Shown here piece by piece: positions 7,959 through 15,406 of a stretch of 64,000 nt of DNA. The notes below the pieces were generated by a model. The model had not been told where the DNA came from. It made no database searches and saw only the letters and a list, made by a program, of their open reading frames with translations. Source of the stretch: Virgibacillus_O xinjiangensis (GTDB taxonomy: Bacteria; Bacillota; Bacilli; Bacillales; Amphibacillaceae); contig NZ_JBHRSA010000043.1 in NCBI RefSeq assembly GCF_042643145.1, positions 27,167 through 91,166 on the forward strand, read 5' to 3'. The number at the start of each line of letters is the position of its first letter. Within the stretch, counting starts at the first letter, position 1. The position numbers were made by a program, and so were the translations under genes.

Positions 7959-9071
7959 ATGAAGCATATCATCATCGGAGCAGGGATCCTCGGGGCATCC
8001 ACTGCCTACCATTTAGCAAAAAAGGGCGAGGAAGTCGTCATCATTGACCGCCATGAGCCCGGCCAGGCCACGCGGAATGCTGCGGGCATTGTCTGCCCGT
8101 GGCTGACGAATCGGAGCAATCAGGCGTGGTATCAGTTGGTGCTCGGCGGGGCGAGGTATTACCCTGCACTTATCGAAGAACTTATACGTGAAGGGGAAAG
8201 GGAAACAGGCTACGAGCAGGTCGGTGCCGTGAATATCTTTGATACTGAAGAGAAGCTGGACCGCAAGATGGAAATCGCCTATAAACGGAAAGAAGAAGCA
8301 CCGGAAATGGGGGAGATCACGAGATTGTCTCCGGAACAGACAAAAGCGCTTTTCCCTCCCGTATCCGATATCTACGGGGCCGTACATATTGGAGGAGCAG
8401 CCAGAATCAACGGTGCCGCCTTGACCGATGCCCTCCTCCGGGCAGCGCAGAAAAAGGGGGCAGACTTGGTACGTGGTGATGCTTCCTTCCTCTATCATCA
8501 CGTAGAAATACAGGGCGTGGAGGTGCTTGGCGAGCGACGCTATGCCGATCAAGTGATTGTCACGAATGGCGCGTGGACGAATGAGTTGTTCGTCCCCATC
8601 GGGATGAGACCGGACGTCACGTTTGAAAAAGCGCAGATCATCCACCTGCAGATGCCTGGGATGGATACGAGCAGGTGGCCTGTCATGCTGCCGCCGTTCA
8701 ACCATTATATGCTGACATTCGGTAATGGAAAAATTGTCGTCGGTGCGACCAAGGAAACGGCCGATTCGTTTGATTCCCGTGTCACTGCAGGACCGGTCCA
8801 CCAATTAATGAATAAAGCGTTGCGGGTGGCTCCTGGCTTGGCAGATGCCACCTACCTGGGTACAAAGGTAGGTTTCCGGCCATTCACCCCTGGATCCCTG
8901 CCTGTCATCGGCCGTGTCCCGGGCATGGAGCATGTGCTTATTGCCAATGGGTTAGGTGCATCTGGATTGACCAGCGGCCCGTTTGTCGGCGCTCAGTTGG
9001 CAAACCTTGCAGCAGGGGAAGAACCGGAGATACGTCTGGATTCGTTTGACCCCTCTGGGCTGTTTAAATGA
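7959..9071 (+). CDS. FAD-dependent D-amino-acid oxidase/dehydrogenase-type oxidoreductase
   Basis: The 370-residue protein begins HIIIGAGILGASTAYHLAKKGEEVVIID, the FAD-binding Rossmann motif (GxGxxG and a distal acidic residue) of the DadA/ThiO/glycine oxidase group. The C-terminal part has GFRPFTPGSLPVIGRVPG and NGLGASGLTSGPFVG, typical of the flavin-binding end of this family. It should oxidise an amine or amino acid in the cytosol; the substrate cannot be told. AAGGTG lies 7 nt before ATG 7959. The gene is followed by a terminator and seems monocistronic. Confidence 0.85.
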   Translation: MKHIIIGAGILGASTAYHLAKKGEEVVIIDRHEPGQATRNAAGIVCPWLTNRSNQAWYQLVLGGARYYPALIEELIREGERETGYEQVGAVNIFDTEEKLDRKMEIAYKRKEEAPEMGEITRLSPEQTKALFPPVSDIYGAVHIGGAARINGAALTDALLRAAQKKGADLVRGDASFLYHHVEIQGVEVLGERRYADQVIVTNGAWTNELFVPIGMRPDVTFEKAQIIHLQMPGMDTSRWPVMLPPFNHYMLTFGNGKIVVGATKETADSFDSRVTAGPVHQLMNKALRVAPGLADATYLGTKVGFRPFTPGSLPVIGRVPGMEHVLIANGLGASGLTSGPFVGAQLANLAAGEEPEIRLDSFDPSGLFK

Positions 9072-9098
9072 ATAAGGGGCCCGTTTACGGGAAACCTC

Positions 9099-9130
9099 TA
9101 GCTGTCGAGCATGTTCTCGGCGGCTTTTTT
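9099..9130 (+). terminator. Terminator after the FAD oxidoreductase
   Basis: An imperfect hairpin (CGAG...CTCG core within AGC...GCT arms) is followed by six T residues, 28 nt after the stop codon. Confidence 0.6.
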
Positions 9131-9201
9131 GCTTTGTAGGCTATTGTCAAGGAGCTTCTATCCGAGGTTTGACAAGCTGATTTAAGAAGATTATAGTAAA
9201 A

Positions 9202-9215
9202 CTAACGACCGTTAG
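9202..9215. promoter_or_regulatory. Candidate TetR operator
   Basis: CTAACG-AC-CGTTAG is a perfect inverted repeat with 6-bp arms, 13 nt before the TetR start codon. The form and position fit an autoregulatory operator. Confidence 0.6.
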
Positions 9216-9227
9216 GAAGGTGTTGTC

Positions 9228-9809
9228 ATGAGTGCCGAAAAGATCAAGTTAGTTGCAGCTGATCAATTTTCGCAGTATGGATTCCACGATGCATCATTAG
9301 CTGACATTGCAGAGCAAGTGGGGATCAAGAAACCTTCCATCTATGCCCATTTCAAAAGCAAGAAGGATCTGTTCCTCCATGTGCTGGAGGACTCCTATCT
9401 TGCTGAATTGGAATTCTTTTCCACGTATTTCCAGCAAACGAGTGATTTGGAGCTGGAAGAGCAGCTCCGCAGGCTGATTACGTACATGATCACCAGATAT
9501 CATGAAGAAGTATCCTTCCGTTTTTGGCTGCGTTCCGGGTTCTTTCCACCTCAAGAACTGTATGATGTGGTGATGGAGCGGTTCTATGCCTATTTGGATA
9601 ACTGTGAGAGCATCATAACGGATATTTTCCACCAGCATCTGCAAGATCGGCCAGCGAATGAACTGGATGCAGAGGAAGCCGGCATCGCATTCATCGGACT
9701 GCTGGACAGCTTGTTCATAGAAATGCAGTATGGAGGATTGGATCGGGCTAGACGACGAGTGGACGCATCATTGGAAGTATTTTTTAGAGGCATGAAAGCA
9801 CAGGCATAA
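9228..9809 (+). CDS. TetR family regulator of the adjacent SMR pump
   Basis: The 193-residue protein has the TetR N-terminal helix-turn-helix (DQFSQYGFHDASLADIAEQVGIKKPSIYAHFKSKKDLF) and a helical ligand-binding C-terminal domain. A perfect 14-bp inverted repeat lies just upstream of its start and the two SMR pump genes follow 13 nt after its stop. It is therefore read as the drug-responsive autorepressor of this three-gene operon. The start at ATG 9228 has AAGG 8-11 nt upstream. Confidence 0.85.
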   Translation: MSAEKIKLVAADQFSQYGFHDASLADIAEQVGIKKPSIYAHFKSKKDLFLHVLEDSYLAELEFFSTYFQQTSDLELEEQLRRLITYMITRYHEEVSFRFWLRSGFFPPQELYDVVMERFYAYLDNCESIITDIFHQHLQDRPANELDAEEAGIAFIGLLDSLFIEMQYGGLDRARRRVDASLEVFFRGMKAQA

Positions 9810-9822
9810 GGAGGCCGTTTCT

Positions 9823-10164
9823 ATGAGATGGTTATTGGTCGTCATCGCGGCTATATTTGAGGTCATGTGGGTGGTCGGCTTGAAACACGCAGATAGTATT
9901 CTGACATGGGCGCTGACCGTTTTAGGCATCATTGTCAGTTTCGCCTTGCTCGTGCATTCGGGAAAAAAGCTGCCCACCAGTACGGTTTACGCTGTATTCG
10001 TCGGACTTGGCACGACAGGTACCATCATCATGGAGATGGCATGGTTCGGGCAGCCATTCAGCTGGGCGAAAGTGGGCCTGATTGCTTTGCTTCTCGTCGG
10101 TATCATCGGGCTGAAAGTTGTTACCAATGAAACAGATGCAGAGGCCGGCGCCCGCGACCATTAG
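9823..10164 (+). CDS. ykkC: SMR efflux subunit, YkkC-like
   Basis: The 113-residue protein has four membrane helices. It carries the conserved membrane-embedded Glu in AAIFEVMWVVGLKHADS and the helix-3 motif STVYAVFVGLGTTGT. The GLKHADSxLTW and VYAVF stretches match YkkC of B. subtilis, which works only as a heterodimer with YkkD. AAGGAGG precedes ATG 9823. In B. subtilis ykkCD is under a guanidine riboswitch; here no such leader is seen and a TetR repressor takes its place. Substrate could be guanidinium-like or a quaternary cation. Confidence 0.85.
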   Translation: MRWLLVVIAAIFEVMWVVGLKHADSILTWALTVLGIIVSFALLVHSGKKLPTSTVYAVFVGLGTTGTIIMEMAWFGQPFSWAKVGLIALLLVGIIGLKVVTNETDAEAGARDH

Positions 10165-10181
10165 GGACAAGGAGTGTTTTC

Positions 10182-10499
10182 ATGGCATGGATCGCATTGA
10201 TTTTCGCTGGCATCTTTGAATGCATCGGCGTGATCGGCATTACAAAAGTGAATCAACGACCGGGATTCCAGTCTTATGCCACACTGATTGGCGGGTTTGC
10301 GCTCAGCTTCCTGCTGCTTTCCGTTGCGATGGAAAGCATCGGCATGGGCACGGCCTATGCCGTATGGACGGGGATTGGTACGGTCGGTGCAACCTTGATA
10401 GGCATGCTCTTTTATGGGGAGCCCAAGAATGCTCAGAGGATTTTCTTTATCTCGTTAATTATCGTGTCGGTGGTCGGGTTGAGATTAATAAGTGGGTAA
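10182..10499 (+). CDS. ykkD: SMR efflux subunit, YkkD-like
   Basis: This 105-residue, four-helix protein has the membrane Glu in FAGIFECIGVIGITK and the motif GMGTAYAVWTGIGTVGATLIGMLFYGEPKNAQRIFF. It resembles YkkD, the second half of the paired SMR exporter. Its start is 18 nt after the YkkC-like stop, with AAGGAG upstream. Paired SMR subunits insert with opposite topology; the C terminus here is short, as in the family. Confidence 0.85.
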   Translation: MAWIALIFAGIFECIGVIGITKVNQRPGFQSYATLIGGFALSFLLLSVAMESIGMGTAYAVWTGIGTVGATLIGMLFYGEPKNAQRIFFISLIIVSVVGLRLISG

Positions 10500-10661
10500 T
10501 CTTTTTGCGTGAAGGGATGCTAGATATGATGGATCCCGCGAAATCGACAATACTAGGGAGGGAGCGGAATCTGCGCTGATAGGAATGCACCGTCTATGGA
10601 TCGGCGCCCTGCGGCGGCAGCTGTTCTCCATCCCTCGAGAAAATGGAAGGAGTGGTTACGA

Positions 10662-11921
10662 ATGCTATTAAAAAACGCAAAGCTTTATGGCCAGGAAGGC
10701 CAATGGTATATCGATATCAAAGAAGGCCGGATCCACGCTATTACACAGGATACGAACACATCAGCGTCAGATGACGGACACACGGTCGATCTGAATGGCA
10801 AGATGGTACTGCCACCCTATGTCGAGCCGCATATTCATCTGGACTATGCACTGACGGCAGGGACACCTCGATGGAACAAGTCGGGGAGCGTCTTCGAGGG
10901 AATCGAGATCTGGTCGGAAAGGAAGCAGATCGTACAAGAAACAAAAGAGGATATCAAACAACGTGCACTTAGGGCCTTGCAAATGCAGATCAAGCACGGC
11001 ATCCAGCATGTCAGAACACATGCTGATGTGAGCGATCCTACCTTGAAAGGGTTGGAAGCCCTGCTTGAGGTGAAAGAAGAAATCAAACCGTGGGTGGACC
11101 TGCAGATTGTGGCGCTTCCCCAAGAAGGGCTTTATACGAAGCCGGACGGGGAAGACCTGCTGGTGAAAGCGCTGGAAATGGGTGCAGACGTCGTCGGCGG
11201 GATTCCCCATTATGAACTGACTCGTGAGGACGGTGTCCGTTCGGTATTCAAAGCGCTTGAGCTTGCGGAAAAATATGACAAACTGGTTGACATCCATTGT
11301 GATGAAATCGATGATGATCAGTCAAGGTATTTGGAGGTGCTCGCTGGGGAGGCACTGAAGATGGGAATCGGTCATCGGGTAACTGCCAGCCATACGACCG
11401 CCATGGCTTCATACAGTAATGCATATACCTACAAACTATTCCAGACGCTCCGGAAAGCAGGCATTCATTTTGTTGCCCTTCCGAAAGCGAACCTGCATCT
11501 CCAGGGAAGGTTTGACAACCATCCGGTCCGCCGCGGGCTGACTCGGGTGAAAGAACTGTCAGACGCAGGAATCAATGTATGCTTCGGCCTGGATTCCATC
11601 GTGGATCCGTGGTATCCGCTCGGGGACGGCAACCTGATGCATGTCGTGGAGATTGGCCTGCATGCCTGCCATATGACAGATCATGATCATATCGTGACAG
11701 CGCTTGAATTGATTACGACAAACGGAGCGAAGGCACTGTCGATCGAAAAGGATTATGGCGTGGAAGAAGGAAACACGGCGAACTTGATCGTGATCGATTC
11801 CGATTCTGAATATGAGGCAGTCCGCACACAAGCGCCTGTGCTCTATTCGATAAGGAATGGAGAAATCATGGTGGAAACGAAGCCGGCAGAAACCACGATG
11901 AATGTGCCGTTTTTTAAATAA
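10662..11921 (+). CDS. codA: Cytosine deaminase-like amidohydrolase
   Basis: The 419-residue protein is clearly of the E. coli CodA type. It has the metal motif PPYVEPHIHLDYALTAG, VDIHCDEIDDDQSRYLE, ASHTTAMASYSNAYT, the substrate loop HLQGRFDNHPVRRGLTRVKE and GLDSIVDPWYPLGDGN. E. coli CodA has two adjacent Asp residues at the last motif (313, metal ligand; 314, near the pyrimidine ring). Here the first is kept and the second is Ser, so cytosine may not be the preferred substrate. ATG 10662 follows GGAAGGAG. No transport gene of the CodB type is adjacent. Confidence 0.85.
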   Translation: MLLKNAKLYGQEGQWYIDIKEGRIHAITQDTNTSASDDGHTVDLNGKMVLPPYVEPHIHLDYALTAGTPRWNKSGSVFEGIEIWSERKQIVQETKEDIKQRALRALQMQIKHGIQHVRTHADVSDPTLKGLEALLEVKEEIKPWVDLQIVALPQEGLYTKPDGEDLLVKALEMGADVVGGIPHYELTREDGVRSVFKALELAEKYDKLVDIHCDEIDDDQSRYLEVLAGEALKMGIGHRVTASHTTAMASYSNAYTYKLFQTLRKAGIHFVALPKANLHLQGRFDNHPVRRGLTRVKELSDAGINVCFGLDSIVDPWYPLGDGNLMHVVEIGLHACHMTDHDHIVTALELITTNGAKALSIEKDYGVEEGNTANLIVIDSDSEYEAVRTQAPVLYSIRNGEIMVETKPAETTMNVPFFK

Positions 11922-11990
11922 ATGATTTCTAACGGATGAAGACCAATGGCCTAAAAAGTAGGAGACAAGGCAGAATAAGCATTAGTTGGG

Positions 11991-12026
11991 GAACCCGCAT
12001 GATCACAATGCGGGTTCTTGTCGTTT
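11991..12026 (+). terminator. Terminator after codA-like gene
   Basis: A perfect 10-bp stem (GAACCCGCAT pairing with ATGCGGGTTC) with a 7-nt loop is followed by a T-rich tail, 70 nt after the stop codon. Confidence 0.8.
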
Positions 12027-12214
12027 TCAATCGTTGAGCTGTCGGGGAAGGCGGAGGTTTGTAAGTTTTTTAGCTGGAATAGACGAAGTGTTGTTGTAGA
12101 ACGTCAGATTAAGACGGATGCTTAAAAATCGACAACAATAGACATAGTTTACTAGACTTTTTAATTCTTATATGTATACTAGGAATAGGTAAAATCAACT
12201 AGGAGGATACGGAC

Positions 12215-13756
12215 ATGAACCGAACTAATTCATCCAAGTCTATTCGTTTGTTAAATTACATAGAAGAAAAAGGGAATAAGCTACCCCACCCGGTCACTAT
12301 TTTCATACTATTCACCTTCATTGTCATCGTACTGTCCCATATCCTGTATGTAATGGGTACCAGCGTAACTTTCGAGGGTGTGAATAATGAAACAATGGAG
12401 ACGGAAATGCTAACGGTAGAAGCGGTCAGCCTGCTTGTGCCTGAGGGCATTGCCTATATGTTTTCCAATGTGGTGTCAAACTTTACCTCGTTTGTGGCAC
12501 TAGGCCCCGTATTGGTAGCCATGCTTGGAGTAGGGGTCGCAGAAAAAAGTGGTTATATCAGTGCGTTAATGACGAACACCGTCACAAAGGCACCGAAAAG
12601 ATTTGTTACACCGATCGTTGTGCTTATGGGTGTATTATCCAATGTAGCAGCTTCCGTCGGCTATGTCGTATTGGTTCCGCTTGGTGCCATCATCTTCTTA
12701 GGTTTTAACCGGCATCCGCTAGCAGGGTTGTCTGCGGCATTTGCTGGTGTAGCTGGAGGGTATTCGGCAAATCTGGTTCTTGGCACCAACGATCCTTTAC
12801 TAAGCGGGATCTCTACAGAAGCAGCAAAAATCCTGGATGCCGGATATGTAGTCAATCCGACAGACAACTGGTTCTACATGTTTGCTTCCACTTTCTTGAT
12901 TGTCATTCTTGGTACATTGATTACCGATAAACTGATTGAACCGAAGTTAGGGAAGTTTGTACCAACAGAACCAATGGGCAACCAGAATAACGAAGTTTCA
13001 GCTATCGAAAAAAAGGGATTATTTTGGGCAAACATCTCCATTCTGCTTACTATCTTGGCGATAGCCATCTTAGTCGTCCCGGAAAATGGCCCTTTAAGAG
13101 GCGAGGGAGGAAGTATCATTACTTCGCCATTCATGAGCAGCATTATTTTCCTTATGATGGTCATCTTCCTGATCCCTGGTGTGGTATATGGGGTGGTAAC
13201 CAAAACGGTCAAAAATGACAAAGATATTGCTAATTTGATGACATCCTCACTGGAAACGATGGCCGGGTTCATTGTATTGATTTTCTTCGCTGCACAGTTT
13301 GTGGCATTATTCAATTATACAAACCTGGGCACCATCATTGCGGTTAAGGGCGCGGACCTCTTACAGGCTATTCAGCTTGACGGCGTGCTCTTACTTGTAG
13401 CACTGATCATCATCACGACGATCATCAATATATTTATTGCTGCCGACTCAGCCAAATGGGCGATCATGGCTCCAGTGTTTGTACCGATGTTCATGCAAAT
13501 GGGGATTGCCCCAGAAGTAACGCAGGTTGCATATCGAATCGGGGATGCTTCCACGAACATTGTTTCACCGTTGATGCCATTCTTCCCATTGGTTGTTGCT
13601 TTTGCTCAACGATATGGCAAGCAGAATGGCGTAGGAACCGTCATTTCGCTGATGCTGCCATATTCCATTATGTTCCTTGTTTGCTGGACGATCTTCTTTG
13701 TTATATGGTATCTACTAGGTATTCCGGTGGGGCCAGGGACGAATTTAAACTACTAG
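12215..13756 (+). CDS. AbgT family transporter
   Basis: The 513-residue protein has about eleven to thirteen hydrophobic segments and matches the AbgT family (p-aminobenzoyl-glutamate import; some members export sulfonamides). Diagnostic stretches are the N-terminal NKLPHPVTIFILFTFIVIVLS, the hairpin GGYSANLVLGTNDPLLSG and the C-terminal GDASTNIVSPLMPFFPLVVAFAQRYGK. AGGAGG lies upstream of ATG 12215. The OsmC-like gene begins 10 nt after its stop, so they are co-transcribed. The substrate cannot be decided between folate breakdown product and drug. Confidence 0.85.
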   Translation: MNRTNSSKSIRLLNYIEEKGNKLPHPVTIFILFTFIVIVLSHILYVMGTSVTFEGVNNETMETEMLTVEAVSLLVPEGIAYMFSNVVSNFTSFVALGPVLVAMLGVGVAEKSGYISALMTNTVTKAPKRFVTPIVVLMGVLSNVAASVGYVVLVPLGAIIFLGFNRHPLAGLSAAFAGVAGGYSANLVLGTNDPLLSGISTEAAKILDAGYVVNPTDNWFYMFASTFLIVILGTLITDKLIEPKLGKFVPTEPMGNQNNEVSAIEKKGLFWANISILLTILAIAILVVPENGPLRGEGGSIITSPFMSSIIFLMMVIFLIPGVVYGVVTKTVKNDKDIANLMTSSLETMAGFIVLIFFAAQFVALFNYTNLGTIIAVKGADLLQAIQLDGVLLLVALIIITTIINIFIAADSAKWAIMAPVFVPMFMQMGIAPEVTQVAYRIGDASTNIVSPLMPFFPLVVAFAQRYGKQNGVGTVISLMLPYSIMFLVCWTIFFVIWYLLGIPVGPGTNLNY

Positions 13757-13766
13757 AGAGGAATGG

Positions 13767-14192
13767 ATGAACATGAAGGTAAAGACAACATGGACAGGTG
13801 GCAGGGCATTTACCGCCGTAGGGGATTCAGGGTATGATATCAACATGGATGCCACAGAAGCTTATGGTGGTCTAGGGAAAGGTGCGACGCCAACGGAAAT
13901 GCTATTGAGCTCACTAGCTGGCTGCATTGGTATAGATATCACGATGATCCTGAGGCCCCATTTAGATAAAATCAATAAAATAGAGATAGAAACCGAGGGC
14001 ATACGGAAGGAAGAAGCACCTAAAGGTTTTACGAGCATGGTTGTGACCTTTGTAATTGATGGGGATATAGACAGCAAAAAAGTTTGGCGTGCTATACATT
14101 TAGGTGAGGAAAAATATTGCTCCGTCTCTGACTCCCTAAGTGCAGATATCAGCTTCGAACTGGTATTAAATGGTGAAAAGCAAGAAGCCTAA
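13767..14192 (+). CDS. OsmC/Ohr family protein
   Basis: The 141-residue protein has the OsmC fold signatures GATPTEMLLSSLAGCIGID and GEEKYCSVSDSLS, with the two redox Cys residues used by the family to reduce organic or fatty-acid hydroperoxides. Both GAGAGG-proximal ATG codons (13767 and 13773) are usable; MKVKTTW at 13773 is the more typical beginning. It follows the AbgT-like gene by 10 nt and is ended by a terminator, so the pair is one transcription unit. Confidence 0.8.
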   Translation: MNMKVKTTWTGGRAFTAVGDSGYDINMDATEAYGGLGKGATPTEMLLSSLAGCIGIDITMILRPHLDKINKIEIETEGIRKEEAPKGFTSMVVTFVIDGDIDSKKVWRAIHLGEEKYCSVSDSLSADISFELVLNGEKQEA

Positions 14193-14227
14193 GGCGCTTT
14201 AAGAGTACAACACATAAAAAGTGATTC

Positions 14228-14266
14228 AGCAGTCCATTTGTACATCAATGGGCTGCTTATTTTTTG
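14228..14266 (+). terminator. Terminator of the abgT-osmC unit
   Basis: AGCAGtCCATT pairs with AATGGgCTGCT across an 8-nt loop and is followed by a T-run. Confidence 0.85.
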
Positions 14267-14325
14267 TTGTCCACAAGTCGTATACCTTTCAGACAAATCG
14301 AAACAAACTGGAGAAAAGTATGCAG

Positions 14326-14391
14326 GCAGGCATGGTACGGCCATATTATGAACCACAAGCTGATACATGTGAAAGTGCTTATGGATATTAA
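14326..14391 (+). pseudogene. 3' remnant of a second cwlJ-like gene
   Basis: The frame ending at 14391 reads YYEPQADTCESAYGY and stop. The intact cwlJ-like gene at 34.75 kb ends YYEPAANTCESAYRF. DNA identity extends through the stop into a matching terminator (CCCCACATTGTTGGGG) at both loci. Upstream, a TGGTAC also present in the intact gene is joined almost directly to the tail, suggesting internal deletion; the rest of the gene is absent. Confidence 0.75.
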
Positions 14392-14392
14392 C

Positions 14393-14425
14393 AAAAATCC
14401 CCACATTGTTGGGGATTTTGTTTTT
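14393..14425. terminator. Terminator left over with the cwlJ remnant
   Basis: AAATCCCCACATTGTTGGGG and following T-run form a hairpin with T-tracts on both sides. It is nearly the same as the terminator after the intact cwlJ at 35.2 kb and may now serve the minus-strand peptide/kinase operon from the other side. Confidence 0.75.
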
Positions 14426-14554
14426 AAAACTTCATCGATCAACGCATTGTTAATTGCATACGAACAAAGGCACAATTCATATCTAAGAATTGCGCCTAGA
14501 AGGGAATTAGCACTTTGATTCTAAATTTTTAATGTATCCAAGGTTATAGCCATT

Positions 14555-15406
14555 TCAACACCTAGCATCCTTCTCTATAAAAGAACATAAAAACTCATGG
14601 ATGTCCTTTAATTTCGGCCGTTGATCGGCTTCATACTGAAGACAGCGGTCAATATGATTTGCTAAAAACCCATCCATTTCCCGGTATGTCTGTACAGGCT
14701 CTGCTGGTCTTTCGAGCTGTTCATACCTTCCATATTCAAGCGATTGAAATGGCCGCTTACCAGTTGCTGCAAAAAAGAGGACTGCACCAACCCCCCATAC
14801 ATCCGCTGCTGTCGTCAAAGCTTCTTCACGTGCTTGCTCAGGGGCCATATATTGCTTTGTTCCGATTCCTTTTCTTACATCGCCGGGTGATGCAGCCAGA
14901 TTAAGATCAATCACCTTTGCCAGAGGCGGCTGTGAAATAATATTGGAAGGTTTTATGTCAAGGTGTAAAAGATTGTTCAGATGAAGATAATGGACCACCG
15001 AGCAAAGTTGCATGCCAAGATGCGCTAACTGCTTGATCGGCAGGGCTTTATGTTGATGTGCAAGGCTTCTGACCAAATGGGAGAGAGTTTCGCCTGTCAA
15101 TGTCTCCTGTACGATCACTGGTGTGGGGTTGGCAATTATTTCGTATCCACGAACCAGATTTGGGTGGGAAAGGGCTTTTAAACATTCACCTTCTCTTATC
15201 ATCCTATTTTTTGCATCCTCATGATTCTTTGCTTCTGGCTGCAAGGTTTTCGCAATACATCCGGACAGTCTTTCCTCACTCCAGACGTAATAAACGTCAC
15301 AGTCTTTTCCGCGTCTCATATGATGGATGATTGTATAACCGGGGATGAGGGACTCTCCCTTTTGGAGGGGTTCTGTATTTTTCGTAATGCCTGTGTGGAC
15401 CATCAT
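14555..15406 (-). CDS. Hanks-type Ser/Thr kinase in peptide-exporter operon
   Basis: The 283-residue protein is a lone kinase domain with no membrane helix, PASTA or LanC-like cyclase domain. Seen in order: a weak Gly loop (MRRGKDCDVYYVWS), the ATP-anchoring Lys in CIAKTL, a helix-C Glu (IREGECLKALSHPN), the catalytic loop HLDIKPSN, DLN in place of DFG, and YMAPEQ with ADVWGVGAVLFFAATGKRPF. The catalytic Asp, Asn and metal Asp are kept, so it should be active; HLD rather than HRD makes it a non-RD kinase. It overlaps the ABC exporter gene by 4 nt and is probably coupled to it. Confidence 0.88.
   Translation of the reverse strand: MMVHTGITKNTEPLQKGESLIPGYTIIHHMRRGKDCDVYYVWSEERLSGCIAKTLQPEAKNHEDAKNRMIREGECLKALSHPNLVRGYEIIANPTPVIVQETLTGETLSHLVRSLAHQHKALPIKQLAHLGMQLCSVVHYLHLNNLLHLDIKPSNIISQPPLAKVIDLNLAASPGDVRKGIGTKQYMAPEQAREEALTTAADVWGVGAVLFFAATGKRPFQSLEYGRYEQLERPAEPVQTYREMDGFLANHIDRCLQYEADQRPKLKDIHEFLCSFIEKDARC

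Noticed and set aside
8013..8804. 263-aa minus-strand ORF opposite the FAD oxidoreductase
   Set aside because: It is the antisense of a clearly conserved gene and has no family resemblance.
9810..9825. Guanidine riboswitch upstream of the SMR pair
   Set aside because: The TetR gene ends 13 nt before, leaving no room for a leader, and no ykkC-type motif is seen before the TetR gene.
10500..10661. Riboswitch in the GC-rich leader of the CodA-like gene
   Set aside because: Small hairpins are visible but no purine, THF or preQ1 consensus could be matched by eye.
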